Made by a program: the position numbers and the translations under genes
Notes under the pieces: model-generated
Seen by the model: only the letters and a program-made list of their open reading frames with translations
The model's database searches: none
Told to the model about the DNA's origin: nothing
NCBI GenBank assembly: GCA_017654935.2
Contig: CM065690.1
Location: 36,570,351 to 36,634,350 of the forward strand
From: Phymorhynchus buccinoides
Lineage: Eukaryota; Mollusca; Gastropoda; Neogastropoda; Raphitomidae
Length of the DNA stretch: 64,000 nucleotides
Direction of reading: 5' to 3'
Shown: positions 22,653-36,990 of the stretch, in pieces
Layout of the letters: every line of letters begins with the position of its first letter
Position numbering within the stretch: position 1 is the stretch's first letter

Positions 22653-23275
22653 ATTCATGATGACAACTTGGTGTTTTTTTCTTCTTTGTACTGCCATATT
22701 CATGTTGATGCAAGCTACTGTTTCACAGTTCCTTCCTTCATAGACAGACCCAATCACCAACATGCTTTGGCAAACATTGTCAGAAAGATGATGTTCATCT
22801 GTGCAATGTGAATATACTTGAAAACTGGTGTAGGTTATGGCAACATTTTTGTGCATAAACTGTCAACACAGCTAAGATTAATCTCCTTCTTTGCTCCAGA
22901 ATGAGCCCTATTGGTCTCCAAAAGACACCCCAGCAATTGTATGTGGAAAACATATGCATCATATCTTTTGTTTGCTGCTTCTTTTTTGTTGTTGCTTTTT
23001 GTGATGTCTTAGAAGTGACTTTAACAAAAAAAATTATCATATTTTAAAAAAAGAAAAAAAGAAGAGAATTACAGTGTATTGTATTGTATTACAATATAAC
23101 AAGTCATTTCATGTAACAACAAAGAAAGTTAAGTTTACTGCAGGTCAAATGCTAATACATGTATAAACAACTAAAAATAAGATCACACAATAAAAGTAAG
23201 AACACATACACTCGGATATACATAGACACACACTCACATCCTTGTCTATTTTCTTTTTGTCTCCTTATTCCTTTG

Positions 23276-23331
<56 letters not shown>

Positions 23332-23499
23332 ACCCCCACCCCCCTAACAACCATCCACATTCCACTCCTCTGAACCCCTTTCTATTGTTCTCTCTCTGTG
23401 TCCATCTCCCCTCTTCCCTCTCCACTGTCTCACTCTCTTTCTCCCTCTATCTCTTATACTACCCTCCACTTAAACCAACCCATCCAACCATCTCCTTAC

Positions 23500-23790
23500 G
23501 ATGATCCTGCTGTTTTTCTCCTCCAGCGACACCTCCACTTTGCTGAGGCGCTGGTCCAGCTCGCTTCTCTCCCCGAGGTTCTTCTGCTCGGAGAGCGTCT
23601 TGTACTTCTTCATCTGGGTGTTGGCCTTGTCCAGCTCATCCTCCGCGTCCCGCAGGTAGCGGTCCGTCTTGTCATACTTCTCCCTGATCTGCCGCAGCTG
23701 CTCCCTGAGGGAGCGCACCTCGTTGCTGTGCTGCTGGATCAGCTGGGGCAGCTGGCTCTCCGTGTCCTCAAACCTCTTCAGGGCTCTCTC
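23500..23790 (-). CDS. LCA5: Lebercilin exon B: central coiled coil
   Basis: The acceptor is CCTTGTCACCAG and the donor GTAAGGAGAT. It is 291 nt, 97 codons, phase 0-0. It begins ERALKRFEDTESQLPQLI and ends EEKNSRII. It aligns to the vertebrate lebercilin segment around KALNKFEDAENEISQLI and NEITALKERLRKSQEK through to the ERDDLAKKL region (here GERSELDQRL). Heptads of Leu/Ile with Glu/Lys/Arg run throughout, as expected for the dimeric rod. There is no stop or frame break. Confidence 0.93.
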
Positions 23791-23958
23791 CTGGTGACAA
23801 GGTTAAAAAGAGCAAGTCCATTAGGTTTTTGCTTTCTTTATTTTTTTGTGTGTGTGTGTGTGTGGAGTTCATATCCGTTATTCGGGTAAACAAAGTCAAA
23901 ACCTCACATTTGATCACTGGACTCAGAAACACGTAACTGTTCGAAGGATAAGTTAGGT

Positions 23959-24322
23959 GTAGAGTGGCACAGAGGTAACACATTCGCCTTGTGTCAAGTA
24001 AACCTGAGTTTGAACCTGGGTACAGGATTTTTCCTCTCACTTTGCACTAGGCCTTACAGTCTGAACGTGGAGTCTTTCGGATGAGACAATAAACCTGAGG
24101 TCCCGTGTGCCCATGCACTCAGCACGCATTAATCCCAGTGGCAAACGAAAAAGTTGTCATTTGGTCAAAATTTACCCACCCACCCCCTTTCCTTCCTCAT
24201 CAGTCACGCAAAAAAAAAGAAGGGTGGCGCGCCTCTGGCTGTGACGTGCTCTCCAGGTGGGAGCAACCCGAATTTCACAGAGACGCCTCTGTGTCTATAA
24301 AGTACCTAATACCTAATACCTC
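23959..24322 (+). mobile_element. tRNA-derived SINE, copy 1
   Basis: It starts AGAGTGGCACAGAGGTAACA, which fits a polymerase III A box (TGGCACAGAGG), followed by a B-box-like TTTGAACCTGG. The body includes AACGTGGAGTCTTTCGGATG and GGTGGCGCGCCTCTGGCTG. The tail is AAAGTACCTAATACCTAATA. It is in the A-B region of the gene, inside intron 23791-25197. Confidence 0.82.
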
Positions 24323-24482
24323 ATTTGGGGCCGCATACACATACTCATTATCACTTTCTTTTTAAGGGGACTAACATTACATGTGCAAACTTCTGCAGCA
24401 TATAATTAAAAAAACACCTCAGGTTTTCTAACTCCCTCAAAACGATCAATACCGTGTAATACCAAGGGGTCCCCACCCACCA

Positions 24483-25197
24483 ATCTGCTTGTAGTGCTCT
24501 TGCACAAGGAGCTTGCTCAAGTTCTCATCCTAGACAACTCAGGACCGTTTATTCACTTCAAAATAACTACCAAGGACATAAAAGGGTGCCCCACCTGTTT
24601 GTGGTGGACCTGCTTGAAGAGCCTGTTCTCATCCTTCACCACCCAGAGCTGTTTTCACTTCAAATAACATGTAATAACAACATGGGCACCTGTTTGTGGT
24701 GGACCTGCTTGAAGAGCCTGTTCTCATCCTTCACCACCCTGTTTTCACTTCAAATAACATGAGCTGTTTTCACTTCAAATAACATGTAATAACAACATGG
24801 GCACCTGTTTGTGGTGGACCTGCTTGAAGAGCCTGTTCTCATCCTTCACCACCCAGAGCTGTTTTCACTTCAAATAACATGTAATAACAACATGGGCACC
24901 TGTTTGTGGTGGACCTGCTTGAAGAGCCTGTTCTCATCCTTCACCACCCTGAGCTGTTTTCACTTCAAATAACATGTAATAACAACATGGGCACCTGTTT
25001 GTGGTGGACCTGCTTGAAGAGCCTGTTCTCATCCTTCACCACCCTGAGCTGTTTTCACTTCAAATAACATGTAATAACAACATGGGCACCTGTTTGTGGT
25101 GGACCTGGGCACTTTGTGGTGGAAAGAGCCTGTTCTCATCCTTCACCACCGAGCTGCTTCTTCCCTTGGAAATAACATGTAATAACAAAATGGATAC
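24483..25197 (-). repeat. 95-bp tandem repeat carrying the exon A 3' edge and donor
   Basis: Donor-proximal exon A sequence (coding VVKDENRLFKQVHHKQ, then GT) recurs with donors near 24593, 24688, 24803, 24898, 24993 and 25088. An older degenerate copy is near 24483. The usual spacing is 95 bp, with one of 115 and one of 108. Each unit also holds AAATAACATGTAATAACA intron sequence. All copies keep the peptide reading except 25088, which has an internal duplication or deletion. Confidence 0.93.
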
Positions 25198-25472
25198 CTG
25201 CTTGTGGTGGACCTGCTTGAAGAGCCTGTTCTCATCCTTCACCACCATGAACTGCTTCTTCATGTCCTGCAGCTGGTTGCTCAGCTCCTTCATCCTCAGC
25301 TCGTTGGCCGACAGCACGCGCTTGGTCACCTCGTCCAGCGACACCTGTGGGGGCGGTTGCCTGGACCCAGGGCCTTGGTGGTGGCGCCGACCTCCCGGCC
25401 CTCCTCGGCCCCTGTGACCCCTGACCCCACCTTGGGGACCCCTGGGAGGGGGACCCCGGCCTGGGTTCCGCA
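25198..25472 (-). CDS. LCA5: Lebercilin exon A: RGG-rich linker and start of coiled coil
   Basis: The acceptor is CTCTATTTCCAG before TGCGG and the donor CAG|GTATCC. It is 275 nt, entering in phase 1 and leaving in phase 0. The first 40 or so residues are Arg/Gly/Pro-rich (RGHRGRGGPGGRRHH), a basic disordered segment. Then comes DEVTKRVLSANELRMKEL, which matches the start of the lebercilin domain (vertebrate DLVTKRILSARLLKINEL), continuing as a coiled coil to KQVHHKQ. The last 50 or so bases and the donor have been copied several times downstream in the intron (24483-25150). GC content is far higher than in the surrounding DNA. Confidence 0.9.
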
Positions 25473-25562
25473 CTGGAAATAGAGAGGGAGAGAGAAATTA
25501 TTATAAATAAATGTAAACGCATAAATAATGTAAACAAATGTAATGCAACTTTTTTTTCTTTC

Positions 25563-25593
<31 letters not shown>

Positions 25594-25842
25594 ACTCTCT
25601 GGTCACTCTGGAAACGGACTGGAAGAGAAATGATTATAAATGAATGTAATGCAACTTTCTTTTGTCTTTGTTTTACTCTCTTCTTAGCAACATACACTAA
25701 AACTATATGACAACAAGAAGAAGGAAAAGTACCAATTTTGGAACTAAAATATATTTTGTTGCATAAGCCACTTCACAATGGCCACTCATTCCTTCTTTTT
25801 ATCTCTGTCTCTCTGTCTGTCAGTTTCTCTTTGTCATACTCA

Positions 25843-25879
<37 letters not shown>

Positions 25880-26385
25880 GCATGCACACACACACACACA
25901 CACACGCACTTACCATGTCTATGATAAAATCCAGGAATGCCATAGGGATTTCTCCCTTCATAGTGTAGCCAAGACATAGTGAACAAATCACCACTATTAC
26001 ATTGCACCACTCAGTCTCTCTGTTCTTCTTCTTAAATAGTACATGGTTACATATTTCGCCCAAATCACAAAGCTATGATTTTATTCCTGGTGGTGAAAAC
26101 GAATATTCCACAAAAATTCACAGAAAACCACATAATTATATCCACTGGTTTAAAGACTACATGTACTTATTCGGGCACGACTTTACCGCTACTGCAACAC
26201 TTCACAGCAGCAGCATTGTACAATGTTCTTTATAATAATAATAATAATAGTACATTTCTATAGCGCTTTACGTCAGATGATCCCAAAGCACTTTACAATC
26301 AATTATTCATCAACAGACAACAAAAACAGCATTCAAGAGTGACACCAACCAGCAACAGCGCATATACAAAGCAACTCTCTCTCTC

Positions 26386-26418
<33 letters not shown>

Positions 26419-26952
26419 ATTATCGACGCCAACTCGTTCATACTCCATTCGGTAAGCCACAGCAACCGAGCCGCATGGACTGACCACATACACCAACACA
26501 CATACACAAACACCCTCACACACAACGTACACACGCAGACAGACACACAGACATGCACACAGACACAGACACACACACACATGCGTGCACACACAACCCA
26601 CAAAACCAAAATACACACAAGCACACATGCATGCACACATTCATGCTCACACACACACACAACACACACACACACACACACGCACACACATGCACCACAA
26701 AACAGCACAAACCTCTTATTCAATCTTCCCTCACGTGCACACAACGATAGACAACTGATAAAATATTTAGGGCGCAGCAGGAAAAAGACAGCAACAATTT
26801 TATACAATCACAAATCATCACTAGAAATCTGCAGCATAATTCACCCCCCCCCCCCCCCCCCCCCCCCTACATATCATATATAGCCAAGATATATTTCCCA
26901 TAAGAATCCACAGAAACGACAGTACACATTTTAGTCACTACCACATTATAAC

Positions 26953-27307
26953 GCAAAGTGGCACAGAGGTAACGCGTTCGCCTTGTGTCAAGTAAACCCG
27001 AGGTCGAACCTGGATACAGGGGATTTTTCCTCTCACTTTGCACTAGGCCTTACGGTCTGAACGTGGAGTCTTTTGGATGAGATGATAAACCGAGGTCCCG
27101 TGTGCCCATGCACTTAGCACACATTAAACCCAGTGGCAACGAAAAAGTTGTCATTTGGTCAAAATTTACTCCACCAGTCACACAAAAATTGCATGCATAA
27201 AAAAAATTGGGTGGCGCGCCTCTGGCTGCGATGCACTCTCCAGGTGGGAGCAACCCGAATTTCACAGAGACGCCTCTGTGACTATAAAGTACCTAATACA
27301 TAATACC
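26953..27307 (+). mobile_element. tRNA-derived SINE, copy 2
   Basis: It has the same body as the 23959 copy, with a better-preserved head (AACGCGTTCGCCTTGTGTCA, GAGGTCGAACCTGG) and the tail TAAAGTACCTAATACATAAT. It lies in the intron before exon A. Confidence 0.83.
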
Positions 27308-27998
27308 ATATTAGTCAAACACACTCCATGAAAACGTTGTCAGTGACACAATCACAACCTAAATGATTCACACAATCCTATTCATAATAGGCAGTCAGAA
27401 TATTTCCCTTACAAAAAAATCAAAAGAAAACAACATTTCTCCTGGATTGAAATCAACATGATATATCAACAAGAGTTTAGATCAACACAGCACAGCAATG
27501 TCTTTGTCAAACACGCTTCACAAACACGTCAACCAATGGCAAAATCACTGAATGATACTAGTAACCTACAGAACACATAATCATTCCAACAGAGGTAATA
27601 ACACTTCCTTAACAGTAGCATGACACTAGTTTTAACTTCACTCAGAAGTTAGTGTGCTCCACGCACAACCCCCCCCCCAAAAAAATCCACAGCAAGTTAC
27701 AAAGACTAACGGCAGTAGAAACCACAGCCTGCCTATTTATCGATCTTCAGGCGACTCAATAAACAAACAAACAATGGCCGATCAACCATGAACATTTCTA
27801 TGACTGAGGCTCACGCTAAGGGAAAAGAATCTACACCTCACCCTTCCCTTGCCTTCCCCACACACCTATATCTCTATAATTGTAAGGACCTTGCTGCACT
27901 TAAGGGATCAGATGGCAAGCTAGTACAAAAGGAACCAAGATCTAACTATAACAGATAGACGTTTTTTCATAACATAAATTTTACCCGTCTTTATCGCC

Positions 27999-27999
27999 C

Positions 28000-28030
<31 letters not shown>

Positions 28031-28034
28031 TCTG

Positions 28035-28116
<82 letters not shown>
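27999..28116. repeat. (TC)n with TCTG interruptions
   Basis: TC runs are broken several times by TGTC. A shorter TC run is at 23281-23329. Confidence 0.96.
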
Positions 28117-28119
<3 letters not shown>

Positions 28120-28452
28120 TTCTTTCACTTTTCCTCTCAGCATACTTTACAGCTCTTCTGTGGCATTTTTCGTCCTGGCTTTCAGGAACATAGGCCCCTA
28201 CTCAAATAAACCTTCACTAAAAAACGGGGAGGCCATTACACAAGTCATTCATATGCAAATGTAATGCCTTACCTCTTCGCTCTCTCTCTCTCTCTTTCTC
28301 TCGATCCCCCAACCTCCCCCTGCCGTATCAGTTTTTAAGCTGATAGTCTTTAGAACTGAGTATCTCACTCTCTCCACGTCTGTATTCCTCTGTTTGCATG
28401 TTTGTCCATCAATCCGTCCATTCAAATATATCTCTCCGCCTCACCCTCCACA

Positions 28453-28454
<2 letters not shown>

Positions 28455-28522
<68 letters not shown>
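28455..28522. repeat. (TC)n, 68 bp
   Basis: It is pure TC, then ATATTATC. Confidence 0.97.
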
Positions 28523-28526
<4 letters not shown>

Positions 28527-28910
28527 TATCTTTCTCTCTTGGGAGAAATGAATTTTTTGACACCCCACCCCCCACCCGACCCTGTCACCTAAGAGCTTGT
28601 TAGCTCATGACAGTAAAGTTGAGTGTTCAAGCATTCTCTCTCTCTTGACCAGAGCTGTATTCCAAGTGCCTGTGACAGCATTATTCACATAGACTATAGA
28701 GCCAGTCCGGTCATGGAGATTATCTAAGCTCGCGTAGAAGTGTTTTCCAGACTAAAAGGCCCAGTGTTGTGATAAGTCATTAAACATAGGTAGCTATAAG
28801 TCACCTTAACTTCAGGTGATCAATCTATAAACACCAGGTAAACAGTGTTTGTGTTCTATCGCTGGGTGCCAGTTTGCTATCAGGAAAAGCTCCTACCTAT
28901 GGGGGGGGGG

Positions 28911-29192
<282 letters not shown>

Positions 29193-29444
29193 CACAGCTT
29201 ACTTGAGGTGCAAAAACACTCATGGAAAAATGAAAACAGCTAAAGAATTAACGCAAAGGACAATGACGAACGCTTGCTAGCAAAAGGCTGTGGGAAGAAA
29301 TCTACTTCATAATCATAGGTAAAAGAATTATTTTCCACATCAGAAATTTGAAATTAAAAAGTTTCTTATCTGCACAGGAGAATGCAAACATTAAAGTGAA
29401 AGATGTTGAGAACAAACACAAAAGATCTGACCACACGAGCATTA

Positions 29445-29502
<58 letters not shown>

Positions 29503-29815
29503 ACGCACACGCACACACACACAGAGTGGTCACGCACAAAGACAGGAACTGAGAATTGAGCCACGATCAATAAAATCAATGGGTTAAAATTAGAACGTAA
29601 TACAATATTTCTTTGGTAAAAAATCAACAGACCAGTCACAATGGTGTGAAAATTGTAAGAAATTTCAGCAAACAATCCAAATAATTTATGTGCAGCTGGT
29701 TAGAAAGGTTTTTGTTGTTTTTCCAAATAACAGTGTGCTTTTCTTTAATCCACATGGTTTTTTTAATGCCCCCACCCTCTTTACACACATAGATCATGCA
29801 TGCACGCACATGCAT

Positions 29816-29883
<68 letters not shown>

Positions 29884-29956
29884 TAAATTCAACTTCAAAC
29901 GTGTGACAAAATGAATGTGAAGCCATTCTGCACACTTGGTCTTAAACATAAATCAC

Positions 29957-30004
29957 CTCTACTGGTCTTTTTAGCAACAACTGGCTCTGAGGCAGGGCTA
30001 TATC
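29957..30004 (-). CDS. Module exon m21 (48 nt), last before the conserved body
   Basis: The acceptor is TCTACGTTACAG and the donor GTGATTTATG, weaker than its neighbours. It is phase 1-1 and reads GYSPASEPVVAKKTSR. Its final G joins TG of the exon at 25472 to give GTG (Val). That phase match is the main sequence evidence that the array belongs to lebercilin. The intron that follows (25473-29956) is filled with simple repeats and a SINE. Confidence 0.6.
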
Positions 30005-30527
30005 CTGTAACGTAGATATCGTATCGACAATTATACACCAACCATTCTGTTGGTTGTACACTAAGAATATCAAATAATATATTTAAAAAAAATCACTTTA
30101 ACTATCTTTCCTCACACCATTATGCTCTTTTTACTTCATGGTAGGTCTTACTAAACGAAACAAGGCCCTGAAGTACATTAAAGTGAAGGAATAGTGTTAT
30201 GAGACAAGGGCAGAGTAGCATGGTGTGTGTAAAATACAGGGAGATCATTGAGGGTGTTATTCTTGTACTTTTTGCGGTTCTCTTTCTTCAATCTTAGCTT
30301 TCAATCAGCTTTCTATGAAATACTACAAGCAAGATTTGTTTGACGTATCTAATGTCGTTATTGCAAACGCCTGTATTTGTGTTTGCTTGAAGAGTGTGGA
30401 TAGTACACTGATTGTCATTGGAATAGGTGTATGAATTTTCATCTTTTTTGGGTTGGGTTGCTGCGTGTGTTTTGTGTGTGCATGTGTGTGTGTGCAGGTG
30501 TGCGTGCGTATCCGCGCACGCGCGTGC

Positions 30528-30559
<32 letters not shown>

Positions 30560-30855
30560 AGGTGTGTGTACATTTGACAAAGTTACCAGCCAGTAATGCA
30601 TCCTTTGATCTTCAATAATGAAAAAACAAATTAATAATAAAAAATGAATACTATGGTGCTTATAACTTGAGCCCAAAAAAAGATTTTTAAACCAATCCTT
30701 TCAAATTTCATAAACGAAATTATGGTACAAGTATGTTTGTTTTGGTTAAAAAATTTGTGCTGGATACAATTTTTTTTTTTTTTAATTTAACAGGCAAATC
30801 AGCCAAACATTGTATGCATGGCAACAGTGCATGTTATTTGAGACACACATCTCAC

Positions 30856-30900
30856 CTTCAGTGCTAACGAGACTGTGTGGGTCTGAGGCAAGGGTGTTAC
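30856..30900 (-). CDS. Module exon m20 (45 nt)
   Basis: The acceptor is CCTTGTTTGCAG and the donor GTGAGATGTG. It reads GNTLASDPHSLVSTE in phase 1-1. The ASDPHSLVS core is intermediate between the SDIH and PDIHSV types. Confidence 0.72.
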
Positions 30901-31614
30901 CTGCAAACAAGGACTGCTTCCTTCAAACCACCACGCTGCTTCGTTTGGTTAGTTATACATCACTAGTTACATTCAGATTCGATTTAGTTTTTGACCACCA
31001 CATGCAGGAAAAGGGAGCAGCAATTCAAACCGAATTATTTAAACATCAACAAATGCAAAACCTCCAAGATCCGAGATCTTCGTCTCCCACCCATGTACTT
31101 CACAGCAGTATGCAAATCACACCAACCAACACACAACACCTGCAAGAAGCACACAGTCACATCAGAAAGTCTTTGGGATGAACAAACAGCAAGTTCTATT
31201 ACCGCCTAGTTGCATTACATTCTTAAAAGAATAAACAAAAACATAACATATTCAAATAATTGAGTGTAAATGCTTAAAAAGAATTTCAAGAAAGCGGCAA
31301 GAGGCGATTGATAATAATTGGGAAAGTAAAAACAAATTCTTGTTTTTCTTGTTGTCACAGCCAACAACATTATTGTGTTTGTTATCTGCGACCTGAACAA
31401 GCCGGGGTGTAGCTGCGAATTGGGATTCGGAATGAGCGGCGTATGAGCAACGCCAATGTACAACCCAAAAGATGGGACAGCAAACTAATATAAAAAAATA
31501 ATAATATCAGCCACATTCCAAGCACCCATCTCCCATCCCCACCACACAAAAATAAAAAAGAACACAAGGAAACCATTGTCACCATGCAGTAGTGCAAAAC
31601 CCGTAGGCTCTCAC

Positions 31615-31665
31615 CTCTCACGGGTCTAGGCCAGGAGACACCAGCTTGTGTGCCAATGCTAACCC
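31615..31665 (-). CDS. Module exon m19 (51 nt)
   Basis: The acceptor is GATGCTGTGCAG and the donor GTGAGAGCCT. It is phase 1-1 and reads GVSIGTQAGVSWPRPVR. A second GTGAGA lies 7 nt inside the exon end (CCC|GTGAGAG); using it would shift the frame, so the downstream donor is preferred. Between this exon and the one at 35455 sit a LINE, a minisatellite and a foldback element. Confidence 0.6.
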
Positions 31666-31976
31666 CTGCACAGCATCAGCTGGCTGCATTGTACACTATG
31701 CACCACAGCAACTTTCAATCTATAAGGTCTAAACGTCAAGTCAAACTGGGGGTTTAATCTTGTGGTGGTACCATAGCCAATGAAGTTTAACCGAGGCGTG
31801 GTTACTGCTACACATATCTGTATTATTAAAAAATCGGGACTTTACTGGTTTAGCACTGCCTCCGGGCATTGCCTCCAGTATTGTTCCCACCATCTTTGTA
31901 TTTATAAATGCCCCACATGGCCGAAAGGCCGAAGAGGGTGTAAAGCCCTATTTTCACTCTCAAACTGGGGGCACCT

Positions 31977-32110
31977 TCTTCTTCAGCGTTCCCAGGCCAT
32001 ATGGCCATAATGGGTGAAACGTATATGTGTACAGTTTTCAGTCTTAACTGCTCTTCCTGCTGCATTCAGCCAACGCATTCCAATTTCGGAGGAGAATGGG
32101 GATACCAAAA
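31977..32110. mobile_element. SINE-like repeat family S, tail type 1, partial
   Basis: It has CTTCTTCTTCAGCG, CCCAGGCCATATGGCCATAA and TTTCGGAGGAGAA, then stops. Confidence 0.7.
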
Positions 32111-32277
32111 GAAAAAAACAACGGGTGTAATTCATCTGCTGAGTATGTGCTTCCAGAAGGGGGTGCATAGCGCTTTCACTGCGTATCGAAAGAACTACCC
32201 GTTGCTACCACTACGATCCATAGAGAAAAAATAATGATGATTGTGCCAATCTGTCAGCTTGAATTCCGACAGACTAA

Positions 32278-32370
32278 CCCTAGACCTATTCCTAACCCGA
32301 ACCCTTTTCCTAACCTAACCCTATTCCTTACCTAAGTTTGACCCTATTTTAACCCTAACCCTAACCCTTA
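32278..32370. repeat. Degenerate telomere-like CCCTAA block
   Basis: Variants of CCTAACCC and CCTATTCC precede ACCCTAACCCTAACCC at 32353-32367. It is compatible with an interstitial TTAGGG-type array or element-borne repeat. Confidence 0.75.
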
Positions 32371-32946
32371 GTTGCCGTAGTGATTTAGCCCAGCAGTGTT
32401 ATCGATACGTAGTGATAGCCGTACTGATTTATCTTGGTAGTGTTATCGATACGTAGCGATAGCCGTACTGATTTATCTTGGTAGTGTTATCGATACGTAG
32501 TGATAGCCGTACTGATTTATCTTGGTAGTGTTATCGATAGGTAGCGATAGCCGTACTGATTTATCTTGGTAGTGTTATCGATACGTAGCGATAGCCGTAC
32601 TGATTTATCTTGGTAGTGTTATCGATACGTAGCGATAGCCGTACTGATTTATCTTGGTAGTGTTATCGATACGTAGCGATAGCCGTACTGATTTATCTTG
32701 GTAGTGTTATCGATACGTAGCGATAGCCGTACTGATTTATCTTGGTAGTGTTATCGATACGTAGCGATAGCCGTACTGATTTATCTTGGTAGTGTTATCG
32801 ATACGTAGCGATAGCCGTACTGATTTATCTTGGTAGTGTTATCGATACGTAGCGATAGCCGTACTGATTTATCTTGGTAGTGTTATCGATACGTAGCGAT
32901 AGCCGTACTGATTTATCTTGGTAGTGTTATCGATACGTAGCGATAG
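32371..32946. repeat. 44-bp minisatellite, about 13 copies, with TATCGATA in each unit
   Basis: The unit reads TAGCCGTACTGATTTATC then TTGGTAGTGTTATCGATA and CGTAGCGA. Copies are nearly identical except for the first (GTAGTGATTTAGCCCAGCAG) and small TAGTGA/TAGGTA variants. It lies between telomere-like CCCTAA repeats (32278-32370) and the truncated 5' end of a LINE. Confidence 0.95.
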
Positions 32947-32989
32947 CGGGATGTCCCCACAGAAGGGAAGAAAAGAAGGGAAAAAAGCT

Positions 32990-34490
<1,501 letters not shown>

Positions 34491-34614
34491 CCAACTGTGG
34501 CTTTATAAGTAAATTTTGTCTTGCGAGCGGAATCTCACGTACTTTTTTTTTTATCAATAACAATGAACAGCCTAATGGCTATTGGTGCACATTTCTTGCT
34601 TGATAGGAATGTAA

Positions 34615-34993
34615 GGTAAAGGTAAAGATGTGCCCCCCCCCCCCCCCCCCACACCTACATTTCTCGGTTAATTGTATTTTTCCGTTATTGCCTTTCTTAC
34701 CATACATAAAGCTGTATTTTAGGAACATTTTCACCAAATTATCTTTTTGGAATACTAACCCTAACCCTAACCCTACCCCCCACCCTATAAGACGGAAAAA
34801 CGCAACGAACCACAACTGTGACAAATCGCGGTGTACTGCAGTACATAGTGGGGGGTAGGGTTAGGTTTAGGGCTAGGGTTAGGGATAGGGTTAGTATTCC
34901 AAAAAGGTTATTAGCTAAAAAATGTTCTAAAATACAGCTTTATGTATGGTAAGAAAGGCAAAAACGGAAAAATAGAATTAACCGAGAAATGCA

Positions 34994-35034
<41 letters not shown>

Positions 35035-35048
35035 TCTTTACCTTTACC
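34615..35048. mobile_element. 434-bp foldback element with telomere-like repeats and 8-bp target duplication
   Basis: The ends are GGTAAAGGTAAAGATGTG and CACATCTTTACCTTTACC, a perfect 18-bp terminal inverted repeat. The direct repeat GAATGTAA flanks it on both sides (34607-34614 and 35049-35056). The arms are about 170 bp and end in CCCTAACCCTAACCC-type sequence (left) and its complement (right), with a short centre of about 60 bp. Each arm also holds a poly(C)/poly(G) run: 18 C at 34633 and 37 G at 34994-35030. The 8-bp duplication fits a hAT-like mechanism. Confidence 0.88.
34994..35030. repeat. 37-nt poly(G)
   Basis: This is the longest homopolymer in the window. It lies within the right arm of the foldback element. 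Others are C 15892-15912, G 25573-25592, C 26844-26867, G 56365-56393 and G 63590-63619. Confidence 0.9.
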
Positions 35049-35454
35049 GAATGTAATATTGGATGAATTCTGTCATCAGTATTTAAAGCTGGATTCACAT
35101 TGACCTAATGTTAACTTTCGCCATAAAGATTTACTGTTGAACTTGAAGCACATGAAGACTGTCTTCTTCTCGAGTACAATACAAACAAAAAGCTCTCCAG
35201 CATTCCAAACTGCTGGGATTCACAGATAAAACTTCGATCTCAATATCTCAGGTACCATTCTAAAGCAGTTGGGTTGTTATCTCCGAAGTCTTGCTCTCTG
35301 TAAATTTGAGCAAATGCAGTCACTATTTTCATAACATTTGGAAGAAAAAGAGAAAAAGAAAAGGGGGGGGGGGGGGAGATTATAAACAGAAAAAGTAAGT
35401 AAATTGTTCATATCCGTTCTATAACTGCAAACTGCATTACATCACCGCACTCAC

Positions 35455-35499
35455 CTCTGGTGCTGATGGCATTACGAAGCCCTGGAGCATTGCTACTGC
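35455..35499 (-). CDS. Module exon m18 (45 nt)
   Basis: The acceptor is CAATGTGTGCAG and the donor GTGAGTGCGG, a near-perfect match to consensus. It reads GSSNAPGLRNAISTR in phase 1-1. The first 14 exonic bases on the donor side (CAGCACCAGAG end) match the 39120 exon. Confidence 0.7.
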
Positions 35500-36121
35500 C
35501 TGCACACATTGACCGCAGCACACTGTTAACGTGCGCTTACTTTCAGTATAAAAAGTTACCACTAAGCTTAAAACGAACGATCTCGAAGATTGAGTAGCTG
35601 ACAAAACAAGGAGAAAGCACACTGCAAGGGAAATTTATAATCATGAAGGGGGGAAAATCCAAGTACTCATTTGTTCAATCTAAAAAAACAACCAATGTCA
35701 GCCTGATTCTTACCGGATTCTCAATTTGTACATACGTTTACTCCCATTTCTCTCCTTTGTCAGTCCCTATCATCACACCACCACCCTTTACTTCCCCACT
35801 GTATAAAGCATGTGCACACGCACAGCAACAATTGTACAAAAACACATACATTCAAGCATAGATCTATACAAATCATACTACATACACACTCGGACATATA
35901 TCATACATGATGTGCTTGCGCACAAGTGTCCACACACACTCACAAACATGCACACACACACACAGACACACATGCATGCACACACACACACACGCACACA
36001 CACCACACCACAAAATTCTACATAAATTAAAATAACAAGTCTCTTCTGATGCCAGACAAAAATTCATGATAATCAGTTCAGAGTGTAAAGTTGCTGGGAT
36101 CTGAACCCAAAACACATAGAC

Positions 36122-36420
<299 letters not shown>

Positions 36421-36507
36421 GTTAGTTCTAATTTTGATTCAAAGTACAGCACCCTATTCAATAAGAAATTGAAGCACCCCTCCACCCCAACCCAGGCACA
36501 CACAGAC

Positions 36508-36622
<115 letters not shown>

Positions 36623-36888
36623 ATTCTCTCTCTCACACACACACACATGTGTGCACACACATACAGAGTGCCACCTGCTTCTTGTGCTGTACAATTTTAT
36701 ATTCCTACGTGTGTCTCGTCTTTTACACAGCCCTGTCATTAAGTCTACAACAGCGCTATTTCCAGTGTTCAATTATACCCTGAACATTTTCTGTGTTTTC
36801 TTCACCCCTGACTGTCTGGCTTTGATTCACTATACACTGGGGATCTTCCATTGAGAACCATTTTTTGTTGGTGGCATAATCACTAGAG

Positions 36889-36990
<102 letters not shown>

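Noticed and set aside
28580..28680. Possible extra exon ending AAGCTCTTAG before GTGACAGG
   Set aside because: With the nearest good acceptor (GTCACAG at 28676) the phase-1 frame meets TGA before the donor; a 15-nt alternative is too weak to support.
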